Source of the DNA: Trichosphaerium sp. ATCC 40318
Lineage: Eukaryota > Discosea > Flabellinia > Trichosidae
Length of the DNA stretch: 64,000 bases
Assembly (NCBI GenBank): GCA_038496445.1
Contig: JALMLS010000344.1
Coordinates: 420,724 to 484,723 of the forward strand
Reading direction: 5' to 3'
Shown: positions 34,309-44,990 of the stretch, piece after piece
Numbering within the stretch: position 1 is the first letter of the stretch
Layout of the letters: each line of letters opens with the position of its first letter
Translations under genes and position numbers: made by a program
The notes under the pieces: generated by a model
Told to the model about the DNA's origin: nothing
What the model saw: only the letters and a program-made list of their open reading frames with translations
The model's database searches: none

Positions 34309-34791
34309 TCACTCGTTGTTTATCAAGAAAGACATATCCATGCGTGATTTAGTTGTATTTTGTCTAGCGCTAGCAACATGGCGTCGTAATGTCACGTAAA
34401 CCTTGTTTTTAGAACAATCGCTTAATATCAGCTGTTTTAGCTTTCTTGTTGCGTGAGGCCTCTTGAACGCCTCGCACTTTAGTGAACTTGAGGCTTTTGA
34501 AGTTGAAGATTTAGATAGCGTCGGTTGAGAAAATGAGTGAAACGGCAGTGTCTCAAAAAACACTGCTACTCGCTTTATCGCCTCTCCACTTAGCTGTGGC
34601 ACTTCCAATGGAAATAATTTCGCCCGCAGTGCGTTCATTGCTTGTAAAGTGCTTTGAGGCGTACTATGATCGCCGCCATCTTCTAGTGTGTTTGGTAGCG
34701 TAAAATCAAATTGGTGTGTTACGCCCGCCGATCTGGCAGCTTTTTGAGGTTTACAGCGCCAATGTTTTACGTGTTGTCTGTAGTCTGTCAT
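34309..34791 (-). CDS. Intronless basic protein, unknown
   Basis: One uninterrupted frame of 160 residues starting MTDYRQHVKHWRCKPQKAAR. It includes LPNTLEDGGDHSTPQSTLQA, VFFETLPFHSFSQPTLSKS and HATRKLKQLILSDCSKN. A possible 5' splice site (AAG|GTTTAC) near codon 130 could shorten the end. The composition is Ser/Lys/Arg-rich without a recognised domain. The length and coding-like composition support a gene, but no homologue comes to mind. Confidence 0.4.
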   Translation of the reverse strand: MTDYRQHVKHWRCKPQKAARSAGVTHQFDFTLPNTLEDGGDHSTPQSTLQAMNALRAKLFPLEVPQLSGEAIKRVAVFFETLPFHSFSQPTLSKSSTSKASSSLKCEAFKRPHATRKLKQLILSDCSKNKVYVTLRRHVASARQNTTKSRMDMSFLINNE

Positions 34792-34942
34792 TTGCTAATA
34801 ACGATTGGTACAATGTAGATATCGGCGAATATGAAAGGTGCGCTATCGCTTGTTTTGTGGATTCAAGAAAATAAAATAATCCTGACTTATCGTTGTCCCG
34901 ACGAACAAATGCGACACTACTAGTGTTGTACAACTAGCGGCG

Positions 34943-35284
34943 TCACTTGAATCTACGGCTGTTTTTAAAAGCCCACAAGAAAACCCAAAGTTTTTCCAAT
35001 TTGTAAAACAGAAAGCACCCCACGTGTTGAGTTTTGATTAACTTTGGGATTGTGGAAAACACCAAAAAAAAAAAATACTGACTAGCGTACGTCTTACTGC
35101 GATACTTCACACGCAGCGTTTTTTTTTTTTTTTCTTGTATGCCGGTATCGGTGCACATGAATGCTATGTGTAGTTCCTTAAAATTCTCCTTGCTAGCGCC
35201 AAAAGTAAGCTCTTGTAGTTGAGGCGTTCTTAATTCTACAATGCTTGTTTTGGGATTTGCGAATACTTGCGCTCCGCATCGCAA
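34943..35284 (-). CDS. Fragmentary frame with leucine-rich-like strands, unknown
   Basis: The frame contains RCGAQVFANPKTSIVELRTP, QLQELTFGASKENFKELHIA and FMCTDTGIQ, before A-rich DNA that looks like an intron or 3' end. The strand-like spacing of hydrophobic residues resembles the leucine-rich part of the F-box protein just upstream. In that gene's reading direction this frame follows the stop at 35327, in the same frame, after two stops (TGA TGA). It could be a further exon reached by an intron I did not find, or a separate or decayed copy. Confidence 0.3.
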   Translation of the reverse strand: MRCGAQVFANPKTSIVELRTPQLQELTFGASKENFKELHIAFMCTDTGIQEKKKKTLRVKYRSKTYASQYFFFLVFSTIPKLIKTQHVGCFLFYKLEKLWVFLWAFKNSRRFK

Positions 35285-35326
35285 TATATTTCTTGTCGCA
35301 AGTAGAACAGTGTGGGTTTGGAATCA

Positions 35327-38300
35327 TCACTTAGTACTCGCACCGAGAAGCTTGAGTATATCGCAATGAGTGCAGTTTTGTTTGGTCCTAGTACATTTTT
35401 TTTTCTTCATCGCCTTTATCACACATCGCTTTAGTGTACCGTATCGTTTGCAGGTCTCTACAGTGGCTTTTCTATGAGAGCACTAAGGCATAGTTTAGGA
35501 AGATAAGAAAAACGCAGATTGAGAAAAATTAAGATCTACAAAAATTTCGTTATCACGTTACGCACTGCATAGTATTGCCAGGCGTCATACGTGATATTGG
35601 CTTCATTACTTAAATGATCAATGACTTTTTGTGTTAAGCGGAAGTACCAAATTATACCCGAGAGACTGCTCTAATGAGTGAAAATGCCAAAAACAAACAA
35701 AAATCCTCGTACAATTGTAGAGCTCCCTTTGCTGTTGAAGCTCTTATTTTCTTGAGAATAACCTGTAACCAAGTGCGTTTTGGGAACCTATGCCAGTCGG
35801 TTAACGCCTGTATACCACGTGGTATTGCGTTACATAGCAAAATAAAATTAACACGTGCCACTGTGAAGCACCAGACAAATGAAAGTATTTTATTTCCAAG
35901 CCTTTAGTTCCAAGCAAAAGCCTACATAGAGTAAGGTATGAAAAAGGGGGAACAAATAACGTTGGTCGTACCTAAAATATTCCTTCTCGAACCCTGGTAT
36001 TTTCCCAGGACTATTCGCAAAGCTCAAAAAGTTGCATGCATTCATAACAAAGTTAAGAGATGTTTGATAATTATCGAAATCATTTGCTTCTATCCGAATT
36101 GATTTAATGTGCAATGCTATCACTTCTTGAATATTTAGAATGTTAGCCAAGTATGTTAAGCTTAGTCGTTTGTGCGTTGTTGAAACAAGTGTATTGCCAC
36201 CATTGTCGTAAAGTAACCATTTGGCTATGCTAAGAAAAAGCGTTACGATTTGCCCATCTAAACACTATATGCGAACTTTACTGTGACGGCTTCAAGTATA
36301 CTCGGTTCAGACATTATTTGCAATTGATCGAGTACTTCTAGAGCCAAGATACCTGAGCTACTCTGCAGTCGGTGAATGAGTTCCTTCCACATTGCCACGA
36401 GCGCTTTCTTTTCAATATCAATACATGATAATAGTGCTTCTAACTATTATTTAATACGATGCTGCCTTGTGCCATATATCGCACCTTGCGAGATTTGTTC
36501 TTTTGTAAAATACTTTAGAATGTGGTAAGCACAATCACCTCGTTTTATATCTGTCGAAGCTTGTGTTGTAAGTATTTTGTAAAATAAACGCAACAGCTCA
36601 GCTCCTTGTACATCCATACTTTTCAGTTTATCCAAGTTTTTAACTAACAACTATTATGCACAGTAAGTGAGTGTCCACACTGACTTGAAGTTTTGTAATG
36701 TACCTGTGGATTTTTTTCTTGCATATTCTTGAGCCAATCGCTGAACATTTCATCTATCCCGAGCTCTTTGAGGACTGTCTTTGTTGTAGAAAATGCTTGA
36801 CGTTTGTTTCTAAATACAAACAAGAAAAAGTCGTTTATCGTAGAAGCTGTACGCGTTGAGTCAGGGATAGGTTTAGCGCAAACGGTGTACGTACGGGACG
36901 CAGAAATCCAATTGTCACGTAAAATATTGCAAATGCGATCGTGTTGAGCACGTGGAAGAGTTGTATTTGGGCGGCTTAAAGTTGTTTGTGTTGAAGGCGA
37001 CAGCATGTCAACTAGGGTTAATGCCATGGAAGGTTGTTTGCATGAGACGGCAAGCATTTTGCCAATTGTCTGAATGACATTAATGGTTGGAAGCAAGGTT
37101 TAAGAGTACATACAATATCAAGCCCTTCGACAGGTGGATTAAAAAAATACTACAAAATGAATTTAGCAAAATAGATTATTGCAATGTTTTAACCTCTAGT
37201 AATCTCTTTGCAGTTTGCTGGGAACAATATTTATGTGGGTACACTTCTCCATTGCGGAATAGAATTGCAAGTGCCTACAAGGGGTGCTGTAAGTAGTGTT
37301 TGTTCATTTCCAACGTACCATAGCGTGATTGCCTCTAACCAGATTCCCTACTCTGACAGCTAACTCTTGTACTTCAAGTGTTTGCACCTAAATAAATATA
37401 TGTACAAGGAAGTCATACTAGGACACGTACATCATACAAAAACGCTAGACCAAATGCAAACTCTGCAGAAGCTGGGATGCTAACTTTATCTTCATCTGTC
37501 ATGATCTAGAGAAAGGTTAGGTAATCGAGAGGGCGCAAAATCTAGTATCCTCCTTACCAAACCAGTAATAAATCCGTCCAAATGTTTCTTTGTTTTGCAA
37601 ATACCGAGAATAAACTTCATCACCGCTGTTTTGTTTGAGAAAGCACCACTCCTCCGTTTACGTCTTACAGAAGACACAAAAGTTTCCCAAAAAGGGGATG
37701 CCTTCCAAAAAGGTAAAAATCAGGAATTTGTTTAATTTTTGATTATTTTTTCTTTTCAAAATCTCACCTTCACCTCGATCCTTCTTCTTGCTTTTGCAAA
37801 GTGCGAAAGAGGATCGTGGGTGTACACGACAATCGGCAAGTCTGTAAATTTCGCGTAGTTGAGAGCTGGTATACCAATGACGCTCAGTTTGACAATGTTG
37901 GGGCAGCTAAGAAAAAAAAAGATTATTAGTTTGATATTGTCTAAATACAACCCACCGCCTCGTACGCTGTTATGTTTATGCTTTTCAAGCTACACGAATA
38001 ATCGAGTATGATCGTTTTAACTGATGGTGACGCTACATCGAGTGCCACCAAGTTACCACACATCCTAAACAAAGGTTAATACATGTGCGTGTTGGTAAAA
38101 CAGATTGTTTAACTCGTTTGGATGACGACATGTGTCAAACAGTATTTAACGTACTTCGCAATGAAAGTCGCGAGGTTGACACACCCTTTAAATATGTGTG
38201 CGATGGATGATTGGGTTACCAAGTTGAACGAAACGTCCACTCTAACAAGCATCTATTTTTTTATTGTTTTGGTGAAAAAAGCAAGCGAATCAGGGTGGCA

Positions 38301-38618
38301 TAATCACTACAGCGAGCAGTGCCTTGTGCGTTGGAACAAAAAAAAAATTCAAAAGTGTGTGCGTACCTCTCTATTGAGCAACTCACGTCGTTTTATTTCA
38401 TCTGTGTCAATAACTCGTGGGTTAGCTTTGAGTTCCAGCGGTAAAACACCCAAACTTCTTGAATCTACATCACAGTTGATCTCTTCGCTAAGAAATAGTT
38501 TGTACGTACTAAAATTCCAGTCGGCAGATACACAAGCCAAGGATAATTTGTCATTTACCCCTAAGCTCTCAAAAACCATAGCTATTATCTCTATTGGCAG
38601 CTCGGTTAACGGATCCAT
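35327..38618 (-). CDS. Large F-box protein with leucine-rich and helical repeat regions
   Basis: Minus strand, about 15 exons from ATG 38616-38618 to TGA at 35327-35329. The start is a clear F-box, MDPLTELPIEIIAMVFESLG followed by DKLSLACVSADWN, which binds SKP1 in SCF ubiquitin ligases. Next come leucine-rich-like strands (VDVSFNLVTQSSI, NLVALDVASPSVKTIILDYS, LKSINITACPNIVKLSVIG). The rest is long and helical, with segments such as VMKFILGICKTKKHLDGFIT, TIGKMLAVSCKQPSMALTLV, NLDKLKSMDVQGAELLRLFY and HILKYFTKEQISQ, resembling HEAT-type repeats. Most introns start GTAC or GTGCG and phases agree throughout, so one gene is likely. The substrate is unknown. The last exons, after about 36150, are the least certain. 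Confidence 0.65.
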
Positions 38619-38904
38619 GATATAAGCGCTCTAGAACAGCTAGCCTATAACTCTAGACCAATTGTACTAAATGATGCTTTTAGAATATTGTTCAAGTGCG
38701 AAGATTACCTCGAGTACGTACCGTGTGCAAAATTACGTGAGTAATTGTGGAAGTTAAGTTTTTTTTATTGAAAGAATCTTATTTTAGATAGAACAAACAC
38801 CTTTTTTGAACACGCACAAAATAATGCGTGGAGCGCTATTATTTTTACATTATAGTACAGCTAGTAATTTGATTCTTCATTTTACTTTTTACCCCCTTAG
38901 CTGC

Positions 38905-41183
38905 TCACAAGTACAGCTCTTTTGCGTTTTGTCGCTTGCGCCTTATCTCAGTTACGCGTCGGCTGAATTGCCAAACATCTATGTAGAAGGTCAGAGTACA
39001 AACAGAAAAGAAAACACTTACAATTGTTAATCTCTGCAATATTCGCTGAAGTCAACTCGCACTCTTCCTTGATAAACTTGAGACATGTGGTTGCCAACAC
39101 CATTTGAGCTTCACTCTGTTCGAAAGCCTCCAAAACTTCATTTGCCGCTGCTTCTACTCCCAAGGCAAGGCAACACTGCAATACAAAACACTCAGTACCC
39201 GCATGCATAAAGTGAGGATCAATGTTTGGTTTTAGTTTATCAGCTGCAGTCATGTATGTTTGGTATGCTGTCCATACTTTTTGTAACGCTAATCGACTCT
39301 TAGCGATGAAACCAAATAATTTGTGTACAAAGAAAAAGCGTACCATTCCTCACATTCTCTGGCGGCTTTGTTACTGAATCTTTATGTGACTCTCCAAAAT
39401 CTTTCATTAGTTTCGCCATATGCTTGAGCGCAATAAAATACAAGATAAAAGCTTCACTGTTAGAATCTTGCTCCACTTTAACATCGGCCAGTTGACCAAT
39501 TGAATTCATCAAAGCAAATCGTTCTAGTATGTCCTCAGCTAGTGCTTCCTGAAAGAGAAATTAATAATGGTAGACTTTCAAAAGTCATGCCTCATTTTTC
39601 TTTTGTTGTTCTTCTTCTGTGATGTAAATAAAATCATTTAGTGATAATCCTGGTGATCTATGAACAGCAGCATCTTGCAGAGGTGGATCAGAGTCCCTGC
39701 TTTGTGATAAATAAACTGACTGTGAGCGCTTGGGCCGATTTGTTGTTCCAATATATTGCTTCATCACTTTAGGTGGTTCACTTTGGGCTCTATGGAGTCC
39801 TCGCTGCGTTGGCCCTTGCCGCATCATTTCAAAATCTACAGAGTTGTCAAGAATTGCGGACAAGAGGAAAAATATTCTCTTGCTTAAATTCCACATAACG
39901 TGTACCTTGGTCTGAGTACTGCATCAAGTCGCTAAATGGCGCTTCCTCCTCTGCAACTGGCGGTACAACAATAAATGGATGTGTCAGGAATGCACTCCAT
40001 GGCATTCGCTCTCGGGCATGTAGCTTAAGTAGTCCTGATAATAGTGATATGGCATCTGCAGATAGCTTCATGTGAAGTTAGTTATTAGAAGCACAAGCAC
40101 TACGCACCTTGGGTTCAGGCTGTGGTCGGAATACGTATCTTTTGGACCTGCAAAATTCATTAAGCAGTTAGTCAGATATATTTCGGCATACGTTAATTGT
40201 GGGTCAGGTAGCGACCGCCAGACACCTTTGCCATACATCATTTTGTGGATAATGACACCTATATTGCCATGAATACTGTGTCATTGAGATGATAATTTGT
40301 AGACATACCAACTGACCACAAATCAGCCTTGGAAGTATATGGTTGGCCAAAGTGAATCTCAGGAGCCATGTATAGTCTAGAACCGCATTGTGTCTGGGCT
40401 AGAGCAGTTTCTGATTCGACCATACGCGCCAAACCTACCCGTGAGAATGTCAAGTTGTTGTGTCGGGTTGACGCTTCAGTACGCACCAAAATCGGCAATC
40501 TTTAAGCTTGGGAACTCTTTGTTGGTATCCAACAGTAGATCTTTGGGTTGTTAATAAAAAAGATAATGGTAAAAAATTGTGTTGAGGCAGTAAACTTACT
40601 TTCTGGTTTTAAATCTCTGTGAATGATGTTTTGCTCCTGTGGGATCGTTTAGTAAAAATAAACCGAGCGTAACAGGCGTACATTTACAAACCTCAAACCT
40701 TCTGCAAGCTGGTGTAAAAAGAACTTTGTAACGTCTTCAGATAAGCATGGCCCATAGCGTTTTAGGTACGTCTCCATTGTACCGCCAGCGCAATATTCCA
40801 TTACAAGGCATAATGCTTTTGTTTCTGGATGCTACGAGCAAATATTAACCGCACGAAAGAGCTTACGCGTAAAGAGAATGTAATCGAACGTTCCGCGAGC
40901 AATAAGATGATGTAGAATTCCATGATGGCTAAAAACGTACCCTTATGGTATCAAATAGTTTAACTATCCTGCTGTTGCCCATTTTCATTATTGCTATTTC
41001 ATTTTGCAATAATCGCCGCGCTTTTGCCGATTTTGTTTCGAAATCAAGCCTTATGATCTTTATAGCCACTGGAGTTTTAGTTTCCTTGTGTTCACCCAAC
41101 ACAACATCAGAGAAGCTACCACGCCCGATAACTTTGCCGTCAGAGCGGTACTCCCCTATTTCAAACGCTCGTACTTGCATCAT
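38905..41183 (-). CDS. ATG1/ULK-like Ser/Thr kinase with C-terminal MIT-like region
   Basis: Minus strand, about 11 exons from ATG 41181-41183 to TGA 38905-38907. The kinase domain has GRGSFSDVV (P-loop), VAIKIIRL (catalytic Lys), ALCLVMEYCAGGTMETYLKR, QNIIHRDLKPEN (catalytic Asp), KIADFG and CGSRLYMAPEI in the activation segment. It ends in LSGLLKLHARERMPWSAFLT. Then a Ser-rich linker (RAQSEPPKVMKQY, KRSQSVYLSQSRD) leads to two helical bundles (LAEDILERFALMNSIGQLAD; QKVWTAYQTYMTAADKLKP) like the tandem MIT region of ATG1. ATG1 starts autophagy with ATG13; ULK3 and related kinases share the layout. All catalytic residues are intact. Confidence 0.82.
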
Positions 41184-41492
41184 ATTAGTTGTTGTTTGTT
41201 GTACATGTTTTTTTCATTAAGCAAATTTCAGAGAGCCGAAAAGCATTGACGGATTTTGAGGGGTAGTATTGTATTTAGGTCTTCGCCTACTTGGACACCA
41301 ACAGGGTAGACACTCAACAACGAACTGAATGTACTTGTTTGGACTCTAAAGGTTGGTTGTTACCTGCGCAATCGGTTATTTAAAATGTGAGCTAGTCGAT
41401 CCTTGCATAGGGATAAAGAACTTTGGGTTGAAATCAGCGTTATTGTCAACATGTGCAACATCACATCGCGTTCTCTAGCGTGGGTTTTTGTG

Positions 41493-41502
41493 GTCACGTG
41501 AT
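41493..41502. promoter_or_regulatory. E-box-type palindrome between divergent genes
   Basis: The sequence GTCACGTGAT lies in the 375-base gap between the ATG1-like kinase (minus) and the small plus-strand gene at 41559. CACGTG is the binding site of bHLH factors. In animals the extended form GTCACGTGAC controls lysosome and autophagy genes, so its place upstream of an autophagy kinase is suggestive. CACGTG also occurs elsewhere in the window, including in introns and exons, so this may be chance. Confidence 0.3.
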
Positions 41503-41558
41503 AAACCAGAATTTGTCAATACTATTCCTTACTGCTTCACAATCTCTGTTTGAGAACA

Positions 41559-42080
41559 ATGTTTCGTGCGTATCGATTACTTTAGCAGAAGTTCGGTAAA
41601 TGTCCTAACCACTGCGCAGGAAAGAAAAAAAATACATCTTCCAAAGGAAAGAACAAAGAAGAAATAACTCTTATAAATTTGCCAGATGAGATAATTCAAA
41701 GGCTCAGTACGTTTTACAGACTGGCTTTTTTTTTCAACCAATCAATTACGTTGGTGAAACAGAAATTTTGTTTATTTGTTTTGTAAATATACAAAATTGG
41801 TTTCCTTGCGTGTAGAATTGCTACAAGACAAATCCGAAATTGTTTTGTTGGTAAAATTTGTTTATAACGCCCACGTGCTTTTGTGTAAATGGTCAACCGA
41901 CACCTCTAATTAATGCCTGCTTAGAGGACAAAACTGAGGCTGTTTGGAAAAAAAGCACTTTAGCCAATGCAGGTACGACGCCTTTACAACGCAAATCTAA
42001 CACGAGATTGGAAAAGGAACCTTGTTACAGGATTTTTTGCGTTTAACAAAAAATGTATCAATTGTGCGTTTTTCCCTTGA
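41559..42080 (+). CDS. Small protein with possible F-box-like start, unknown
   Basis: Five exons join from ATG 41559-41561 to TGA 42078-42080. The first exon codes only MF plus one base, then KKKNTSSKGKNKEEITLINL and PDEIIQRLKLLQDKSEIVLL, then DKTEAVWKKSTLANA and a short tail. The LPDEIIQRL...VWKKS pattern is like an F-box (LPDEL...L..VC..W), but the spacing is irregular. The model needs a 3' splice site at CTTAGAG. No other domain is seen. It is divergent from the ATG1-like kinase, with which it would share a promoter. Confidence 0.4.
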
Positions 42081-42427
42081 GGTCTAATGCAGCCATCTTA
42101 CGAGTTTGGATAGTATGACCACGAAGGAGACGTGCTAACAAAGTCTCTCAAACAAAGCAACTTTACCGGCACTAATTTATCACAAGCAGAAAAACAAAAG
42201 GAGTACGCACCTTAGCACCTTCATCCACAAACTAAAACCCAGTTTAAAAAAAAAAACAACCACCAAACATTTTGTAACTCGCTTCCTAAAGGTTTCGCCT
42301 ACATCGACGTGATATCTTATGTACCTTTTGTATTCTACTCGGTGTGCCCCAAGACACGGCAAGTCATCTATTATATTTCTAGTCATATTCGCTAATCACG
42401 GTGGGTTAGGTTGTACGCATCTTGGAC

Positions 42428-43191
42428 ATGTTCAAAATAAAATATCTCAAAATCAAAGAAAACGAGGATGAAGCTAAACATTTAGAGGACTTTTTTGCGA
42501 AGCACTTGGGTGATCATCCTAACAGCAACCGCGTTAGGAGGCTTATAGAGGGTAAGATAATGACATCATTTGTTTCTGCGTATCACGCGAGTCATAAATA
42601 AGCTTCTTTTTTGCCTAAGCTTCTGTAGGTTCCACAAATCAAGCGTTAGTAGCGCCAACGTTTGTGTACTTGAAATCTCTCGAGAATATGCTTTTTAAGG
42701 ATATTGGCGGAGAGTGGGTCATTGTGGTGACATTTGACAGCGACGGTTCGGTAATCGTCCGACACACCAAAAGAGGTAGGAACTCCCAGATTTGAACAAC
42801 AATCGTCATCATTATCTTACGTATTTGCTAGGTAAAGTGAGCGAAGATATGGTTGACCACAAGAAAAAGAAGATTCTCCTACAAACTTTCAGTTGGTATA
42901 CCTTTTTTATTTTACAACAAAGCTGACTTCCATTTTGGACTATTTTTTGATTCTTATCGTATTAGGAACGTTACATTTACTATGAATAAGGACATTACAG
43001 ATATGATCGGATTTAAAGTAGAGATTAAGTAAGAAACAACAGTTTTCTATCTTTTTCTTTCGTGAGTAGTTTTCTCATTTATTTCTTTTTCAAGGGATTT
43101 TACTTTTGGTGAAGGCGTTAGCAAAAAGCAACAGCACGACTCTCTTCAAGAATTTGCTTCGATTGTTCAAACAGTAGCGCCACAAGGTTAA
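42428..43191 (+). CDS. Conserved-looking protein of unknown function
   Basis: Five exons join from ATG 42428 to TAA 43189-43191, about 175 residues. The protein reads MFKIKYLKIKENEDEAKHLE, GDHPNSNRVRRLIEG, then FVYLKSLENMLFKDIGGEWV and IVVTFDSDGSVIVRHTKRG, HKKKKILLQTFSWNVTFTMN and DMIGFKVEIKDFTFGEG. The middle is a run of alternating strands suggesting a small beta-sandwich. Phases agree in all introns. The last exon is polar. I do not recognise the family. Confidence 0.6.
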
Positions 43192-43517
43192 TGTAGATAG
43201 AAACACTTTCAACCACTGTATTTAAACTGAAATAAACAAAAAAAATAAAACCTTTGATCAACTACAAACCAACGTTAAAAAAAAATACATGCACCTTCCT
43301 CTTTCGTTTGAATAAATATGTAATAGCTTAACTCGATCATTCCAAGCTGTATATCGTTTGGAAAAGTATGTGTAAGAATGATAAATTGGGGTACAGGTGT
43401 TTACAATATTTTGGCGCAGATTTTCTCAAGAATTTTACTGCAACGATTGATCGAAAAAAGAGTTGAATTTCATCTGTCATAAAATCTACAAACCAACAAG
43501 CAACAAAGCAAGACAAG
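43192..43517. other. Intergenic stretch with A-rich tracts
   Basis: Between the stop of the upstream gene and the V-ATPase ATG. It has several A-runs (near 43240 and 43278) that could belong to the upstream 3' end. The minus-strand frame at 43337-43567 has no support. No other feature is seen. Confidence 0.45.
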
Positions 43518-44286
43518 ATGGCAGTCGTAGGAGGAGTAGCAGCATCTAACGCATTCTTTGGGTTCATGGGAGCTTCAGCAGCTCTTGCATTTACAAGTAC
43601 GTTTTGTGTTGATCAGGAATAGCTCTTGATAACACGTTTCAAAGGTATCGGCGCAGCCTACGGTATGGCGAGGTCAGGTGTTTCTGTAGCAACAACTGCC
43701 GTTTTGAATCCAAAAGGCGCCACTAGAAGTTTAGTGCCAGTTATCATGGCCGGTGTTATAAGTATCTATGGATTGATCATTGCAATTATCATTACTACTA
43801 CACGTACATAACAGTTTTTCAATACAAATCCATTTTTGGGGTTTTGGTTTTTTTTTTTCTCGCGCTTTTCGAATGAAAATAGTATCGAAAAAATTGCCTT
43901 TGTTTTTTTTTTTTTTGCCTTTGGCTAACACCATTTAGTACCTAACAGTGAAACATTCGACGCTTTCAAAGCATTCTCAAGATTAGCGGCTGGATTGTGT
44001 GTAGGCATACCCGGTTTAGCTGCAGGTATTGCAATTGGTATTATCGGAGATGCAGGTGTCCGCGCTAACGTACGTACTACGCTCTGTACTCTTTGGCCGC
44101 ACGTGGTGAAAGAATAGACAACCATTTCTTTACTTGACATTAACAATTATTCAAAGTACTAATGAACCACTTTAGGCTCACCAACCACGAGTGTTTGTAT
44201 CCATGATTTTGATGCTCATTTTCGCAGAGGCTCTCGCATTGTTCGGATTGATCATTGCCATCATAATGGCAACCAAAGCACAATAA
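43518..44286 (+). CDS. VMA3: V-ATPase proteolipid subunit c
   Basis: Four exons join from ATG 43518 to TAA 44284-44286, about 160 residues, the usual length. Four membrane spans are visible: [60 protein letters not shown] and [20 protein letters not shown]. The last contains the proton-carrying Glu ([11 protein letters not shown]). The small Gly/Ala-rich faces needed for ring packing are intact. The subunit forms the rotating membrane ring of the vacuolar and endosomal proton pump. The gene (VMA3 in yeast, ATP6V0C in humans) is strongly conserved. The introns start GTACGT or GTACAT. Confidence 0.97.
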
Positions 44287-44391
44287 GCAATTTTAAGGTA
44301 GCTCAAGTGTACAAATAAACAAAACTTCAAGAATTTATGATTACAATGTGTCAGGGTTTTGACTGACAAGAAAAAAGAACCAAAAAGGTGG

Positions 44392-44780
44392 TTAGGTTTT
44401 GACTACGATGCCATGTTTCGCTAGAGCTTTTTTCGCTTGCTCAATCTCCTAACAGCGCATCAGAATAAAACATTAATATTTTTTTGGCGACCTTTTTGAG
44501 CGAAATAGCCTCTGCTTTGCATTCAGGGAAGAACATGAGTCTGTAGCCGATTATAAACAAAGAATAACTACCAAACCACATCAACGCCATCCATGGTACC
44601 TGAGGACGCGTAAATATGCGAAATAAGCAAACATTGTTTTTATTGGCGTACAATTTCAGGTTCTACGACTTGCAAAAGCCTAGGTTGCATTTCACGCGGT
44701 AAAATAACGTCCCATGATGGTAAAAAGCCAACGGCAATGAACACTGACACGAAAGTGATGACTGTTAATGCGCGCTTCAT
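44392..44780 (-). CDS. DPM3: Dolichol-phosphate mannosyltransferase subunit 3 (DPM3)
   Basis: Minus strand, three exons from ATG 44778-44780 to TAA 44392-44394, about 94 residues. Two membrane spans are seen: ALTVITFVSVFIAVGFLPSW and VPWMALMWFGSYSLFIIGYR. The second, with its FGSYSL..IGYR motif, and the following ECKAEAISLKKEIEQAKKAL coiled coil are the DPM3 signature. DPM3 anchors the catalytic subunit DPM1 in the ER membrane, where dolichol-phosphate-mannose is made for N-glycans, O-mannose and GPI anchors. Both introns keep frame. Convergent with the V-ATPase gene, 105 bases apart. Confidence 0.9.
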
Positions 44781-44990
44781 TATTTTTGTACAAAATAGAG
44801 CTTGAGTGCTGAGTCAGCAACCAATGACACAAAGAAGAAAGTGGTGGTAGTCAAGCGCAGTGCTATGCGTCAGAAAAAAAAAACCCCAAAAAACACGGCG
44901 TTTTACCAAGTGCTGAAAATAAGCGACTTCACTTCAAGTTTTCGCGTAAACTAACAGGCGACGCGTCGACAACACTCCACCAACATAATC

